This document shows, piece by piece, positions 10,853 through 21,599 of a stretch of 39,892 bases of DNA. The translations under genes were made by a program, and so were the position numbers. The stretch's first letter is position 1, and every line of letters begins with the position of its first letter. The notes under the pieces were generated by a model, which searched no databases, was not told where the DNA came from, and worked only from the letters and a program-made list of their open reading frames with translations. Origin of the DNA: Gnetum montanum (taxonomy: Eukaryota > Streptophyta > Gnetopsida > Gnetales > Gnetaceae); assembly GCA_015680685.1 (NCBI GenBank), contig MNCI01007868.1, forward strand, positions 243,822 through 283,713. Direction: 5' to 3'.

Positions 10853-11459
10853 GCCTCGGCGAATAATGTTCAAGGGGTTGGCATTTTTGCATGGTTGGCT
10901 TTTGGATCCATCATTCCTATGGTTAGCTTCTAGCATTTTTAGCGTGGTTGGCTTTTGAGCATGTTTGGCATTCTAGCATTTTGGCTTCTTGGAAATTAGT
11001 CTTGGTAAGCAGATTGGCAAGCAGAAGGACCCTGTTAGCAAGCTATTGATAGTAGTTCAGGGAGCTATGACCATACTGCTTCGTTGTAAGCTATGCCTAT
11101 CCATACTACCCCTCTATTGTGCATCTCCTTTGGTCAAGCAAAGATCAGATCCTCCAATCTTAGGGTGGTGCACTTTCTTACCCAAGCTTGTTTCATTCTT
11201 TGTTTGCTATTATCATATCTTGCATTATTTTTTATCATTTTACATTTGTCGCTTATCATTTCAACTTGCATATAACACCTCCAAAACAAATTTTTACGAA
11301 AGGTTATTGTACACCAATTAAGTCTTTGTCTGATCAACTAGAACATACAGGGCACCCTGCTTTTGTTTATCCTAGCACGACCTTTGCACAGATCTAGGGT
11401 TAGGCTATATGCCTGGTGACCTCTTTGTGTTCCAGCCACCAACATTTTTGGTCGTTGCA

Positions 11460-11483
11460 ATTTTTGGTGTTAGAAGGAGGACC
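11460..11483 (+). other. Candidate primer-binding site of Element B
   Basis: ATTTTTGGTGTTAGAAGG, followed by AGGACC, lies directly after the LTR end and aligns with the same site in Element A. The tRNA cannot be named from the degraded sequence. Confidence 0.55.
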
Positions 11484-11809
11484 TTTGGTGCCCTTTTCTC
11501 ATATCACGGGTAATCTTGCATGCTATTTGTACCTCATCACCTACTAGCATAGACATGACACCCCTGTGGTTGTCTATGCATCATGTGGTGTAGGCTAGTC
11601 ATAACAACGGTTCCTTTAGGACCCAATAGGATGAAAGCCTCCAACTAATCACCATACTATGTTTACTCTATTTACTGCCCCACACTTCTTGCACCTTCTG
11701 TGATGTAACAAACCCTCTAGCACAACACTCTTACTTAGTGTAGTAGGCATAACTCCCTAGCATACCCAGTCTCAGTTTCTCTCTTTTGTAGTTTCCACCT
11801 TACAACAGA
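11484..11809 (+). other. Leader of Element B, non-coding
   Basis: No open frame. The block at 11518-11630 aligns with the leader of Element A (ACACCCCTGTGG and the GGTTCC...GGACC segment), so it is a conserved leader of the family, possibly involved in packaging or translation. That role is inference only. Confidence 0.5.
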
Positions 11810-14273
11810 AGATGATTCCTACAACCACTGCCACCACCACCTTGAACTTGGAGGTTTCCTACACGGTTCAAACACAATAGGTTCCAAGCAACTACTTAGC
11901 CAAGTGTTGGCACCACGTCAATCCCTTAGACTACTGCACCTATTACCTGAGCGCTTGGTGCAAGACATAGAGAAATATGATTTCCTCTATGCAAAATTCC
12001 AGGAGAATCTACCCTTGGATCGCCAGAAACTCGAGGACAAACGTAACTTCGAGTTCCTCCACCAGAATGGAAGGGAGTTCATCCCTACCCCTAACATCAC
12101 CATTTCATTGACTAAAATGTATCAATGGATCTTAGACTAGTTGATGCGAGTTAGTAGGTCCAGGGAGCAGGACACAACATCCCATTATGATGAAGCATTC
12201 TAGGATGGATAGGAAGACTTGGACTCCCAGTCCAAAGGTGGTGGCTAGACCTATGCTATGATCATCCCTCCCACTTCTATCTTTCGATCGAACCCGCTCT
12301 TTGCTTCTGCCCCCTTCATGGTTACCACAACCCCGCCACAACCTACACCTTTGTTAACCATGGACAGCCATCTTATACCTTCTATGTACTAGTAAGTGGG
12401 CCCTTCAACTTTGTTGCCAATCACGCTTCCTTCCTAGTCTACCCCAGCATCATACCCAATGATAGTCACGGCTACATTGCCATACATCCACACTCTACCC
12501 ATGTCATAGTTGCATGTGAGCTTTGCCCCTGGTCCCTCGTCTGCACCTGTCCCACCACTAGTGGCTAACCTAATCTCAATCACATGGTGGGTGCCAACTA
12601 CTTCTTTCCCTACTGTGCAACCTTCTCTAATGTCGCACTACATGCAACCCCAACCACACTAGCTTCTGCACGTAGTACAGTCAAACACAGGGCTGTGGGC
12701 TGCGCTGCTAACCAGGCAAGCTACCAACCCCATACCTCCACCAACCGTCATTACCCCAATAGCACCACCCCCTAGGTGGTGGACCGTCAAGGTAACACCA
12801 TTTGTAGAAGTGGCCCTAATGGCACCCCCCATGGGCCAGGCTACTGCCTTTACAAAGCCACAAATGATTGTTGGTCAAGTAGCACCGTAACCATCTGCAA
12901 CATCCCTAGGTCTGGATCAAGCTTTTCAACTTATCTAGACCCTCACTGAGGGCATTAAATTCCTCAAAGCTACTGGTTCCGACACGGTACAGGTCATGGA
13001 TTTTTACCATGATGACCCTATTAGCTTGACCATCACCATGCTTATGTTGCCCCCTAGGGTGCCACTTCTCCAATTTATAAAATACAACAAGGAGGGTGAT
13101 CCCAATGCACATTTGGTAATGTTTAGGTTTGAATATCTACTATTGCAACAATGGCCACACACCATCATCTATGTCTTTGCCATGTCTCTGATAGGCAAAG
13201 CTCTAGACTAGTATCGTGCACTCCCACGCGCCTCCATCTGAACCTTGGAGGAGCTACTGACTCAGTTTGTGACCTGCTTCAAATACAACTTGAAACCAAA
13301 GGTCACATTGGACTAGCTAATGAGCATTAAGTAGGACTTGCTGGAGTCTGTGCAAATATTCATACAACAGTGGAGCACCACCTTGAATGAAATATGTGAG
13401 CCTATCGTTGAGGCCCACTTGTTGGCCATCTTCAAGGGGGCAATAAATGACTTTATTAAGTTAAAGCAATACTACCTAGCCCCGTGCTCCCTCAGTCAAG
13501 CCTTTTCTTAGACTAAGAGCATCCAGGACGTAGTCGAAGTTAGCAAAGACCCAGCCTATGTTACATACAAAAACACACACATTAAAAAGGATAAAGAGAA
13601 GGGCAAGGCCGCAACAACCACGATAGCCACTGTAGCTAGTGAGACTAAACCCAACAATGGCAACAACAAAAAGGTAGCCACAAAAGCTGCTAACGCCACA
13701 TTTAGCTCAAGCAATGCTGGTGAGCCTTCAACATCAGCACTTGAGGTGTCAACCCTGCCTAGGCCCAACTTTGAGCGCAAGGATCACTCCAAGTATACAC
13801 CTTGGCCCATTAAGCCTTTAGAACTTTTGAAGAAACTATTGGGGGCTGGGTGTATACAGCATAAATGAATGTCGGAAGAAGCAATCAAATGTCATCAAAG
13901 ATATTGTGAACTTCTTAAGAAGCCCTCCTTGGCCATGCCCAATGAGTTGCCAGTCCCTAAGAATTTCAAGCTAGAATGGTTCTATGACTACCATCAACTA
14001 TGTGGTCAAGATACGGACTACTGTTTAGCATTGAAAGACGATATCCAATGCATGATTGATCAAGGCAAGCTGGTCTTGGACGAAATTAGTCTCGTTTTCC
14101 CTGAGAACCAGTCAATGCATGTTTACAAGGACCCCCTGAATGCCAACAACACAAGGTACACAATTAACATTATTTGCATAGAAAACAACCTAGAACCACT
14201 GTGGCAACTGTTTGTGGTGCATATGCCTCCTCGTAACGCAGCAACCCCGACAACAACAAAAGAAACGTTATAA
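11810..14273 (+). pseudogene. gag: gag of Element B (decayed)
   Basis: Gag polyprotein of a Tat-like element, read mainly in one frame with many stops. The N-terminal region at about 11904-12140 contains EKYDFLYAKFQENLPLDR and REFIPTPNITISLTKM. A low-complexity Pro/Thr/Ser-rich middle spans about 12200-12890. The retrotransposon gag core is at about 12910-13480 (LPPRVPLLQFIKY, DPNAHLVMFRFEY, FVTCFKYNLKPKVTLD, LLESVQIFIQQW). A Lys-rich stretch follows at about 13560-13690. A zinc-knuckle-like segment (WFYDYHQLCGQDTDYC, about 13976-14024) matches the C-x2-H-x-x-x-G-H/D-x4-C pattern of Tat Gag only loosely. The start codon is unclear; the first ATG is at 11810. A stop separates the core from the frame at 13869-14273. 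Nonfunctional. Confidence 0.82.
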
Positions 14274-14975
14274 CAACCGTTCATCCTTAAGGTTCCTCCT
14301 TAGACATCCACCCCTGCACCCATTGTGCTCAAAGTTGCATCGCCGCCCACACCAACACAACAGGTACCATTTGTCATTAAGGTGCCAAAACATTCAAGCG
14401 CCTCTACCATGCAAAGCCAAGCAAGAAAGACTACAACATAGCCTCCTCGTTCAAAAAAATGGGAAGAGCATTTAGCAGATAAGATGGCTAGGGAATGCAC
14501 CACCTTAGGTCCCCCCAAGCCTACCCCTTTGTTATCTATGCCCATGGCCCCCTCATCATCAGCAACTGGTAATGCCACGCAGACATAATTGTCACTGTCC
14601 TGCTCTAGAAAGCAAAGTCCTCAACCTAAAATTGCCCCCCCCCCCTTGGGAGATTTGTCTCCTAGGATGAATGGAGTAGGAAATGGGTAACAAACAACAA
14701 GAGGGTGGGTAGGATCTTCTCAATGCCCTTACGTAAGTTAAATAGGCTTTGAAATAGAAAAATATAACTTTGAGCCTATATGACTTGGTAATGACTTCCA
14801 CTACGCACCGCGATGCCCTAGTTCACATGTTAACATCCATTCTGATGGACGAAAACATGTCGGCCGAGGAGAAAGCGAGCCACGTTGTCATGCTTCTCTC
14901 TACGGCCGAGGAACTGTGGCTAGCTTAATTGACATTTCATGATAAGTCCATTAAGGATGACCTTGAAAAGGTTAG
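14274..14975 (+). other. Gag-protease linker of Element B, frame disrupted
   Basis: Only short frames remain. At about 14793-14930 a frame reads a DENMSAEEKASHVVMLLS-like segment ending EELWLA, probably the gag-protease linker of the ancestral polyprotein. A C-run of twelve bases lies at 14634-14645, a likely source of frame slippage. Confidence 0.45.
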
Positions 14976-15640
14976 GTGATAACAGCGCCCGTGTTCATTA
15001 CAATTCGGGTCAGCCAATATAAGATTCGAAGGGTACACATTGATGACAAGGCCTCTACAAATGTCATTCCATTTCCCATAGTGGAAAAACTAGGTTTGGT
15101 TGATCAAATCAAGCCCACGGAAACTTCATGCCTAAAATCATTCAACGGGGCACGTGTGGTAGTGAAGGGAACTATCCACATTAAATTCATGGTAGGGAGT
15201 AGTTCATCAAAAGCGCAGTGTTCATTGTGGTAGCGGAAATGCCGGGGTTCAACCTAATCCTAGGGAGATTATGGCTAGTCCAACTAAGGGCCATTTTCTC
15301 ACCAATACACTAGGAAATCCACTTACCCTACGTAGGAGGGGAAGTGGAAATCCACGGTGACAAGGTGGCTCCCAAAGCCATAAACAATGTAGGAGTGGAG
15401 CAAGGTTCAGAGATTGAAATTTGTGAAAACCAAGCCCCCCTTCAAATAGAAATGCCTGAATAGCTCGAAACTAGTCCAAATGAAGAGACAACGTGGGCTG
15501 AGTTACCCTTTAAAGCTGCAAATGATAACATAGAGGAGTATCAATGCCAGTTCACCCAGCCCTATGCTTTGCCTAACCCACATCGGGTTTGGAAACAACT
15601 ACATAATTTAAAAGTGTCATACTTCCAATGGTATACATTA
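14976..15640 (+). pseudogene. Aspartic protease region of Element B (decayed)
   Basis: This is the retropepsin that would process Gag-Pol. The frame reads VHIDDKASTNVIPFPIVEKL at about 15036-15095, where the family catalytic motif D-S/T-G-A-S is altered to DDKAS, so the active-site glycine is lost. The downstream LKSFNGARVVVKGTIHIKF (about 15133-15190) is a conserved flap/strand region of plant Gypsy proteases. After a small frameshift the sequence continues with MPGFNLILGRLWL (about 15240-15280), equivalent to the second conserved ILGRxWL motif. A further frame reaches about 15640. Inactive by sequence. Confidence 0.75.
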
Positions 15641-15790
15641 CATTTTACATTCACTTTTTTGGATACATAATTCACGTGTTTACATCTGTCACAATGAATT
15701 CACTATTTACATTAAGTCAAATATTTGCTAATTTACGTTTTATGTTAAGCTTTCTTGCTGCATTTCCCTTGTCACCAATACATTATATAA

Positions 15791-15898
15791 GGCCCGAAAT
15801 GGCCTAGAACTAGCAAAGGCCCGAAATGGCCTAAAACTAGCAATGGCCTGAAATGGCCTAAAACTAGAGATGACCTGAAATGGCCTAAAACTAAAATG
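15791..15898. repeat. Repeat array 1 of Element B: four 27-bp units with GGCC-N6-GGCC dyad
   Basis: Units start at 15791, 15818, 15845 and 15872, with an exact 27-bp period. The core is GGCC CGAAAT GGCC TAAAACTAG; the fourth unit begins GACC. It lies between the protease and the 3' end of the antisense gene. Dyad, loop length and TAAAACTAG tail match arrays 2 and 3. Confidence 0.9.
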
Positions 15899-16032
15899 AG
15901 AAGCTCCCAAGGGGCCCAAAAAGACAAAGAATAAAGATAAATATAACATATTGACCAAAGTGAAGCAAATGCTTTCACATTACATTCTTCATTCAATCTC
16001 AATCAATAATGTTTACAAAAAAAAAAAAAGAC

Positions 16033-19000
16033 TCAAAGACAAAAATAAAAATCTTGTGCCGCCACACTATGCGTCTTCGCCCACACCACCATTCCCTGTT
16101 TCACTGGGTCGTGCGTCTCCGTGCGGATCTTGCGGAAGAAAAAAAATAAAACAATGAATCAAAGCTACAACAAAGGCTTTTATAAAATAAACTATGACAC
16201 AATAAAAAGTGACTAACTTGAGATGGCCCCATATCCATTTCATAGGGTATCCTGTCCATGCCAGCTGCAAGACGTTGCATGATCTCCTCCTTAGTGAGGT
16301 TGGCCCAATTCCCATCTCCCAAATCAGGGCTTGCTGCAACTTTTCCCTTTTCCATAGGTGTCCACCTGAGTGGCCCTAGGAAAAAGGTGGTGGTGGTGGT
16401 CTCCCCAGCAAGTAGAGTCATTTCCCTTTCAGGAGACTCATTGACCTCCACTTGTTGCATAAATTTCTCATAGGCTCCAGAAGTGCCAATGACATCAAGG
16501 AATAGCTCATGGGTCTACAACTTAACCAAACCATCCTGATATTATTTACGATAGGTAGCATGTTCCATTTTATACGTATGTTTATGGTTCTTCTGTGCCT
16601 GTCACCACTCGTAAACCTTTGCGCTATAATCATTCCAATCTTGGTTCTTCTAGGCTAGAAGGTTCATTTGCATGCGTTGTTCGATGATCTCACGTGTGGC
16701 TTCAATTTTGCTTCGCACGGTCATCCAATACCTTGCATAGTCAATAACAGCCGTATGCCAACTGTCATCGCGAGTGTCCCGAGCCAACAGAAATTCATTC
16801 CTAGATTGGAGATCCCTCACCTCAGTGGTTAGGTTGGCCTTCTCTCTCTCAAGCTTCTGTACCTACTTCCAGAGGTCCTCATTTACATGCCTACACTCCC
16901 ATAAGGAGCATGTCAAGTATAACACACATTTACTTGTTTCATCGTATATGTGACGAGTTACCTTGGCTACCTCTGGCAAAAGTTCGGGCATAGCGTCGAC
17001 CTTAATGGCTTGCATAGGATCCCACTTGAGATGAGAGGCTACCAACCATACATGGGAGAGTGTTAGTCAATAGTGACAAAGAAAAATTGCAACAACATAG
17101 AGAGCCTAGCATAATAATTTTAACATACCAATCTTTGGATTGATCTATCTTAGGCGATCGATCCTGTCATTGACCACCCCCTTCATAAAAGTGAATTTGT
17201 CAGGGGTCTCGGTCCAGGGTTGGAGATGGATTGAGGAAGAAGGGCCAAGGGCATCATTAGTGTTTTCCACTGTAAAATAAATTATGATTAGTAATGGAGA
17301 GGACAACAACAAAGCTGATGAAAAATGACAAATGATAGTGCAAAGCTCCTACCCAGTAAACCCTTAGGGGTGATAGCGGGAGGATCGTCCATTGATGCAC
17401 TGTCGAGCAAGTGGTCAAACTCAGCAACATCAAATTGTAGACCCTCTCTTTCCAACTAATTGAAAAGTATGGTGGCGTCCTTGACACTCATGTGCCCTTT
17501 GAGTACTGAACCACATTTTGCAAAGAGGTCATCAGTAGGGGCCTCTTCCTCTATGACAGGGACCTCTTCTTCTTCTTTAGTAGGCATCCCTATTCCAAGG
17601 GCCAAGGCCTCTTCCTCTCCGTCTTCCTCTGGTAACATAGGATCAAAATAAGTAGGACACTTTAGCATGAAATAGGCACTACGCTATGCTACACTATACA
17701 GCGTACAACAACGTAGCAGATGCTACGCTAATCAGACAATTAAATACACTTACCAATTGGGGGTTGCACTATGCAAACTTTGATTCGTAGCTTTTTCCCC
17801 CTCTCTTCATTCGTATGGGGAGGCTCCTCTGTAGGACAAGACTTATTACGCTGCATTCCAGTCTTAACTATTTCTACAATGAGGTGCTCCCCCCTTAACA
17901 CATTGCCTATGTTGATAGGAGGCACCTCTCCCACACTGTCTTGGGTACGAAAGGGTCATGCCACCTGATCTCTCGTTGTTATTGAGAGCGACTCCCTGAT
18001 AGCTTTTGGGGGGTCTTGGGATTAGGTGGTGTAGAAAACCTAGCAAATCCATGGCTTAGATATCTTGTTGCAATCCTATTGTACCTAGATGCCATTTTCA
18101 CGAACCACCAGGAATTCTACAAACCATCGCAAGCAAGCTATGAAAAAGTCATAGTGCACATTGAAATGAGAGTCAAGGTTCTCACGAAGCTTGACCATTT
18201 TAGCACGCAAGCCTTCTAAAAGGTACTTGGCCTAGTTATAACGGGTCTCTTTCTTCATGACCTCCCTCATTACCCAAGCCTACTCCACATTAAGGATTTT
18301 TCCTTGGAGAGTAGCTTGGGGAAAGCATGGGCACGAAAGACAAGGTAAACCATTTGGGCCACTGCTAGCTTGACCTTGTGGATGTAAATCCCCTTTTGGT
18401 TCTTGCTTGTCCCTAGCCATTCCTCGATATCCCCTTGATGGTTTGCATCTTTCCTATATTTTTCTCCTATAGGGAGACCATTAGAAGGAACATCGAAAAG
18501 ATCCGTAAATAGTTGATCGTTAATGTTGAATACCACTCCCACGTTTTGAACACATGTGCGGAAGTGGTCGGTCTTCTTAGAGAAGGAATCAGCAAGGGAA
18601 AGCATTTCTGTAGTCGGGACACTTGGATTTACAGCCAGAAATAAATCCATGAGCCTAGCCTCCTAAATGTTGTTAACAAGGATGGTTGGGGCCCCATTTT
18701 AGAGCCAACGCTGAGTCTCCTCCACCTCCCCATACTTGAAGAAGAGGTTAGTATCGTCATGCCCAGAGGTGATCACTGTGACCTCTTGGGATTCCCTTGT
18801 TACTGCACTGGTTAGTGATAAACAAGAAAGTTAGCAAACGAAAAAAGGCACATCATCACTTGAACACATAATGACAAATGCATAGTTTACATTACCAAGT
18901 TTAAATGGTGTAGGAAATGGTGGAAGTTCCACCATAACATCTTCAATGGTAATCAGTCGACACGATGCCCATTCACTATCCAACTAGCCAACTTCCTTAC

Positions 19001-19710
19001 ATTTCCCATAGAATTTAGAATACCTAGTTAGATAGGCTTTAAAATCAAGTCCAAGTTGTTCTATCACACCAGCACATACGTTCCTGGTAGAAGAGAACTC
19101 TTGTAGAGCCGTTTGGGCCAATGCCAACGTATCTGTGTCACTGTGAAGAACACTCTCATCAATATAAAACCTAGCAACATACAAGAATACAGTAAGCATT
19201 TTTTTTATAGCATAAGGAAAATCATACAACACGTTAAAATACCTTCATAGGACTCACTCGTCGGCATAGTAAATGATCCAGGTGGGTTCTGAAAGTAGGT
19301 GCCCATGTGATGAGCAACGTACAACATGTTGTACAAATGGTAGCATTTGTATTCGGGCGTGTCCCAGATCCAACTTAGGTATCTCAAGCTCCTTGGCCGT
19401 TGGTCTGAGCCTTCTTCCCCTTTGCCCTCGATCGACCTGTCAGTCATGAACTTTAGAATGCCCCGGTTTGCCTCGGGCAATAATGTTTCTATAAGTACAG
19501 CTGCTATATTGGCCGATAAGTATGATCACATGATCATACTAAAATGGTGGGGGAGAAAATTTAGGAAGTCTTGTGAACCCTCCCGAAACCAGACAGCCTA
19601 CTGCCCTACCCGTGCGTGGGGTGGGGGGCATTGGCCATAAGTTCATTAAGGTAGCATAGGACTCCTACCATCTCAAGGATGATCAGAACAGGTTTCAACA
19701 TGACATTGCA
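16033..19710 (-). pseudogene. Antisense intron-containing gene of Element B (unknown family, decayed)
   Basis: Unrecognised protein of about 1000 codons, encoded opposite to gag-pol. Exons read on the minus strand are about 19710-19258, 19170-18896, 18802-17754, 17659-17353, 17269-17129, 17038-16218 and 16128 onward, with the stop at 16067 or 16033. Introns are GT-AG (87, 93, 94, 83, 90 and 89 nt); one ends in a clean CTAAT...TTTTACAG. The N-terminal part is mixed hydrophobic (VLIILEMVGVLCYLNELM). Middle segments include TYFQNPPGSFTM and FRAHAFPKLLSKEK. A Glu-rich acidic segment lies at about 17535-17640. The C-terminal half has a probable coiled coil (LEREKANLTTEVRDLQSRN, about 16790-16860) and QAQKNHKHTYKMEHATY. 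Positions and sizes of exons match the A copy (for example 1049 against 1046, 141 against 138, 821 against 824 nt). Stops are mostly TAG. Alternative: a captured host gene rather than an element gene proper. Confidence 0.75.
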
Positions 19711-20707
19711 TGATAAAGAACCAAACGTTAGCATTGTGTTTAAGTGATGATTATTGATGTAGCATAGCATGACCCTCTATTTACATATAACATAGCATGA
19801 TCCTCCAATTACAAATTTTCCTTTAGCATGAAACAACATGTCCCCCATAGAATAGAGGTAAACATTGCATGCGACGTAACAAAATATCACGCGTAGCGTA
19901 GCTTAGCAGTTAAGCCTCGTGTAGCGTGACATGGCAGGTGCATCCCATAGTGTAACAATTACGTGCTAATAGCATAATGTAGTAGACATGTCTTGTACAT
20001 CATAGCGTAACGATTTTTCATAAGGGTGATGGCTACGTTAGGTGCAACGTAGCAAGATGAATGCACCGCGTGCAGCATAGTAAATGAACAAATACAAGTA
20101 GACATGTAACAATGTAACAAGAAGAACACTGTAACAGGTGTCGCAATGTAGCAAATTTGGTAGTACAGTGAATATAACAGCATAGCAACATTACAAGTTT
20201 GACAACATAGCAATGTGACAGAATGTCAATATAACAGCCTAAGGGCCTGATAACATAACAGTGTAGCCTAACAAAAACAGTGTTACAGTCTTATCAGCAC
20301 AGGTGAAAAATAATTCATAGTGCCCCTATTGTCCCAACCCTACCCTACTGCATGACATAGCTCATGCTACGCTATGCCAAGCATGTGTCACGCTGTCCTA
20401 GACCTTTGCAAACAAAAAAACTCCTCTAAAGGCGGTACGCTACATCGAGCGTGTACTATGTCGCCTAGAACTGCCCAAACCCTTATGATAGCACAGTCAC
20501 CATTCTTAACAATGGCGGCTAGGGCAGTACTACATGTAGCCATAACATAGCAACCATACAGCCACTGCGGCTAAGTGGTGATAACCATGGCGTAGTGGCC
20601 AAAACAACAACTAAAACAGTGATAATAGTTGCAAAAATAACAATAGTAATGGCAATGGAAATCTAACCCGATGCATCACATAATGGAAACAAGGGTAGTG
20701 TAATGAA
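19711..20707 (-). other. Long leader or first intron of the antisense gene, rich in CGTAGC/ATAGC words
   Basis: No coding frame. The stretch is full of TAGCGTAGC, ATAGCATGA, TGTAACA and related words, the same vocabulary as the LTR hairpins but without clear long stems. Under the gene model above it would be intron 1. Confidence 0.4.
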
Positions 20708-20830
20708 TTACTGAGTATATGGAGCCTCTTGCCGCACCTCAACGTGAGCCTTGGACAGGCGTCCTAGAGTGTGCCTCTCTTTATTCACCTTGGCTAGTCC
20801 CCGATGCTTGCGTTCGCCTTTGCACGCCAT
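20708..20830 (-). CDS. Candidate first coding exon of the antisense gene (40 codons, basic)
   Basis: Intact short frame on the minus strand, starting with the ATG at 20828-20830 (MACKGERKHRGLAKVNKER...) and rich in Lys/Arg. It ends at TAA, but a donor-like CA|GTAATT at 20712/20711 would splice it before the stop toward the exon starting near 19710. It sits about 130 bp downstream of a TATA box. No homologue can be checked in Element A because that region is outside the window. It could also be a chance frame. Confidence 0.35.
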   Translation of the reverse strand: MACKGERKHRGLAKVNKERHTLGRLSKAHVEVRQEAPYTQ

Positions 20831-20961
20831 TACCTCGTTTACAAACTAGTAGTACTAATTGCTACGCTACGCCTATCACACACACTCTCAGTTTGACCAT
20901 GCTACACTCTGAGTGTAGGCTCTAACAATGAAAATGACAAGTTTACCAAGGGGTAATCGCC

Positions 20962-20969
20962 TATTTATA
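20962..20969 (-). promoter_or_regulatory. TATA box, candidate promoter of the antisense gene
   Basis: The minus strand reads GGCTATAAATAGGCG, a good plant TATA context, in a window otherwise poor in such boxes. It points toward the antisense gene, with a predicted start near 20930-20940. Confidence 0.45.
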
Positions 20970-21138
20970 GCCGATGCAGTAAAATACTTATCATTTTCAC
21001 GTTTCGGGTAATGCAAGACACTACGATAGGGTAGCACTACTGTAACATAGTGTCACTATAGCGTAGCACTCATCAACAGCGTGGTAAGTGGGCCCACCAA
21101 AATTCTTACTCTACATTTATAAGTTTTAAACCAATGAT

Positions 21139-21530
21139 AGTCCTCAAAGACCTTAAACTAACAATTTTAACCTACAATACGATCACACCACGGTCCTCAA
21201 AGACCTTAAACTAATAACGTTAATCTACAATATAGCCCAATGATGATCCACCATGACCATAAATTGGTAATTTTAACAATTCATTTTACAGCCAGTTATG
21301 GTCCACCATGACCTTAAAATGGCAATTTTAGCATTCATAGTATACTTTAGATCAAACTTTACATTATCATGGTCCACCATGACCTTAAACTGGTAATCTT
21401 AGCATTCTCCCTACAACGGAGCCCAGTTATGATACACCATGATCTTAAAATGGCAATTTTAACATTCATTTTACATTTTAGATCAAAATATTACATTATT
21501 GTGGTCCACTAAGACCTTAAACTAGCAATT
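21139..21530. repeat. Repeat array 2 of Element B: seven units with GGTC-N6-GACC dyad
   Basis: Cores at 21139, 21192, 21245, 21300, 21371, 21431 and 21503 (53-72 bp apart). Typical core: GGTC CACCAT GACC TTAAACTGG. The N6 varies (CTCAAA, CACCAT, CACTAA) while the flanking four-base arms stay largely complementary. It lies immediately upstream of the RT frame. Confidence 0.85.
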
Positions 21531-21599
21531 ATATTATGTTGCATCATTGATTTACATATATTCATTACATACTATTGCTTCAAACAATTATCACTTGAC

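Larger units (their letters stand above)
9291..11459 (+). repeat. 5' LTR of Element B (2169 bp)
   Basis: Starts TGAAACACCA, ends GTCGTTGCA, and is colinear with 26960-29091. A TATA box lies at 10846-10852. Five main hairpin-forming patches made of GCTAC/GTAGC-type words occur at 9642-9662, 9766-9806, 9971-10004, 10190-10204 and 10358-10385. Compared with the right LTR it carries an extra 41-bp palindromic block at 9766-9806, and about 35 bp around 11010-11045 that the right copy lacks. Confidence 0.93.

Noticed and set aside
11093-11275. Hydrophobic frames in both LTRs (also 28725-28907)
   Set aside because: Duplicated LTR sequence; the T-rich R-U5 region gives Phe/Leu-rich translations in several frames.
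15740-16002. Minus-strand frames with nine-residue repeats (SFRPFQAI and LVLGHFRP types)
   Set aside because: They are translations of the 27-bp array 1; a 27-bp period keeps any frame open. No sign of a real protein.
16018-16029. A-run that might be a retroposed poly(A) tail next to the antisense gene
   Set aside because: It lies on the plus strand just past the antisense gene's end, so it would be a poly(T) in the gene's orientation, and the gene keeps introns, which excludes a processed copy.
19205-19640. Plus-strand frame 19347-19640
   Set aside because: Shadow of the first exon of the antisense gene, which is supported by homology with Element A on the other strand.
21139-21530. CRISPR-like spacing of repeats
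   Set aside because: Units are degenerate with irregular spacing and non-unique spacers; the context is a plant retrotransposon.
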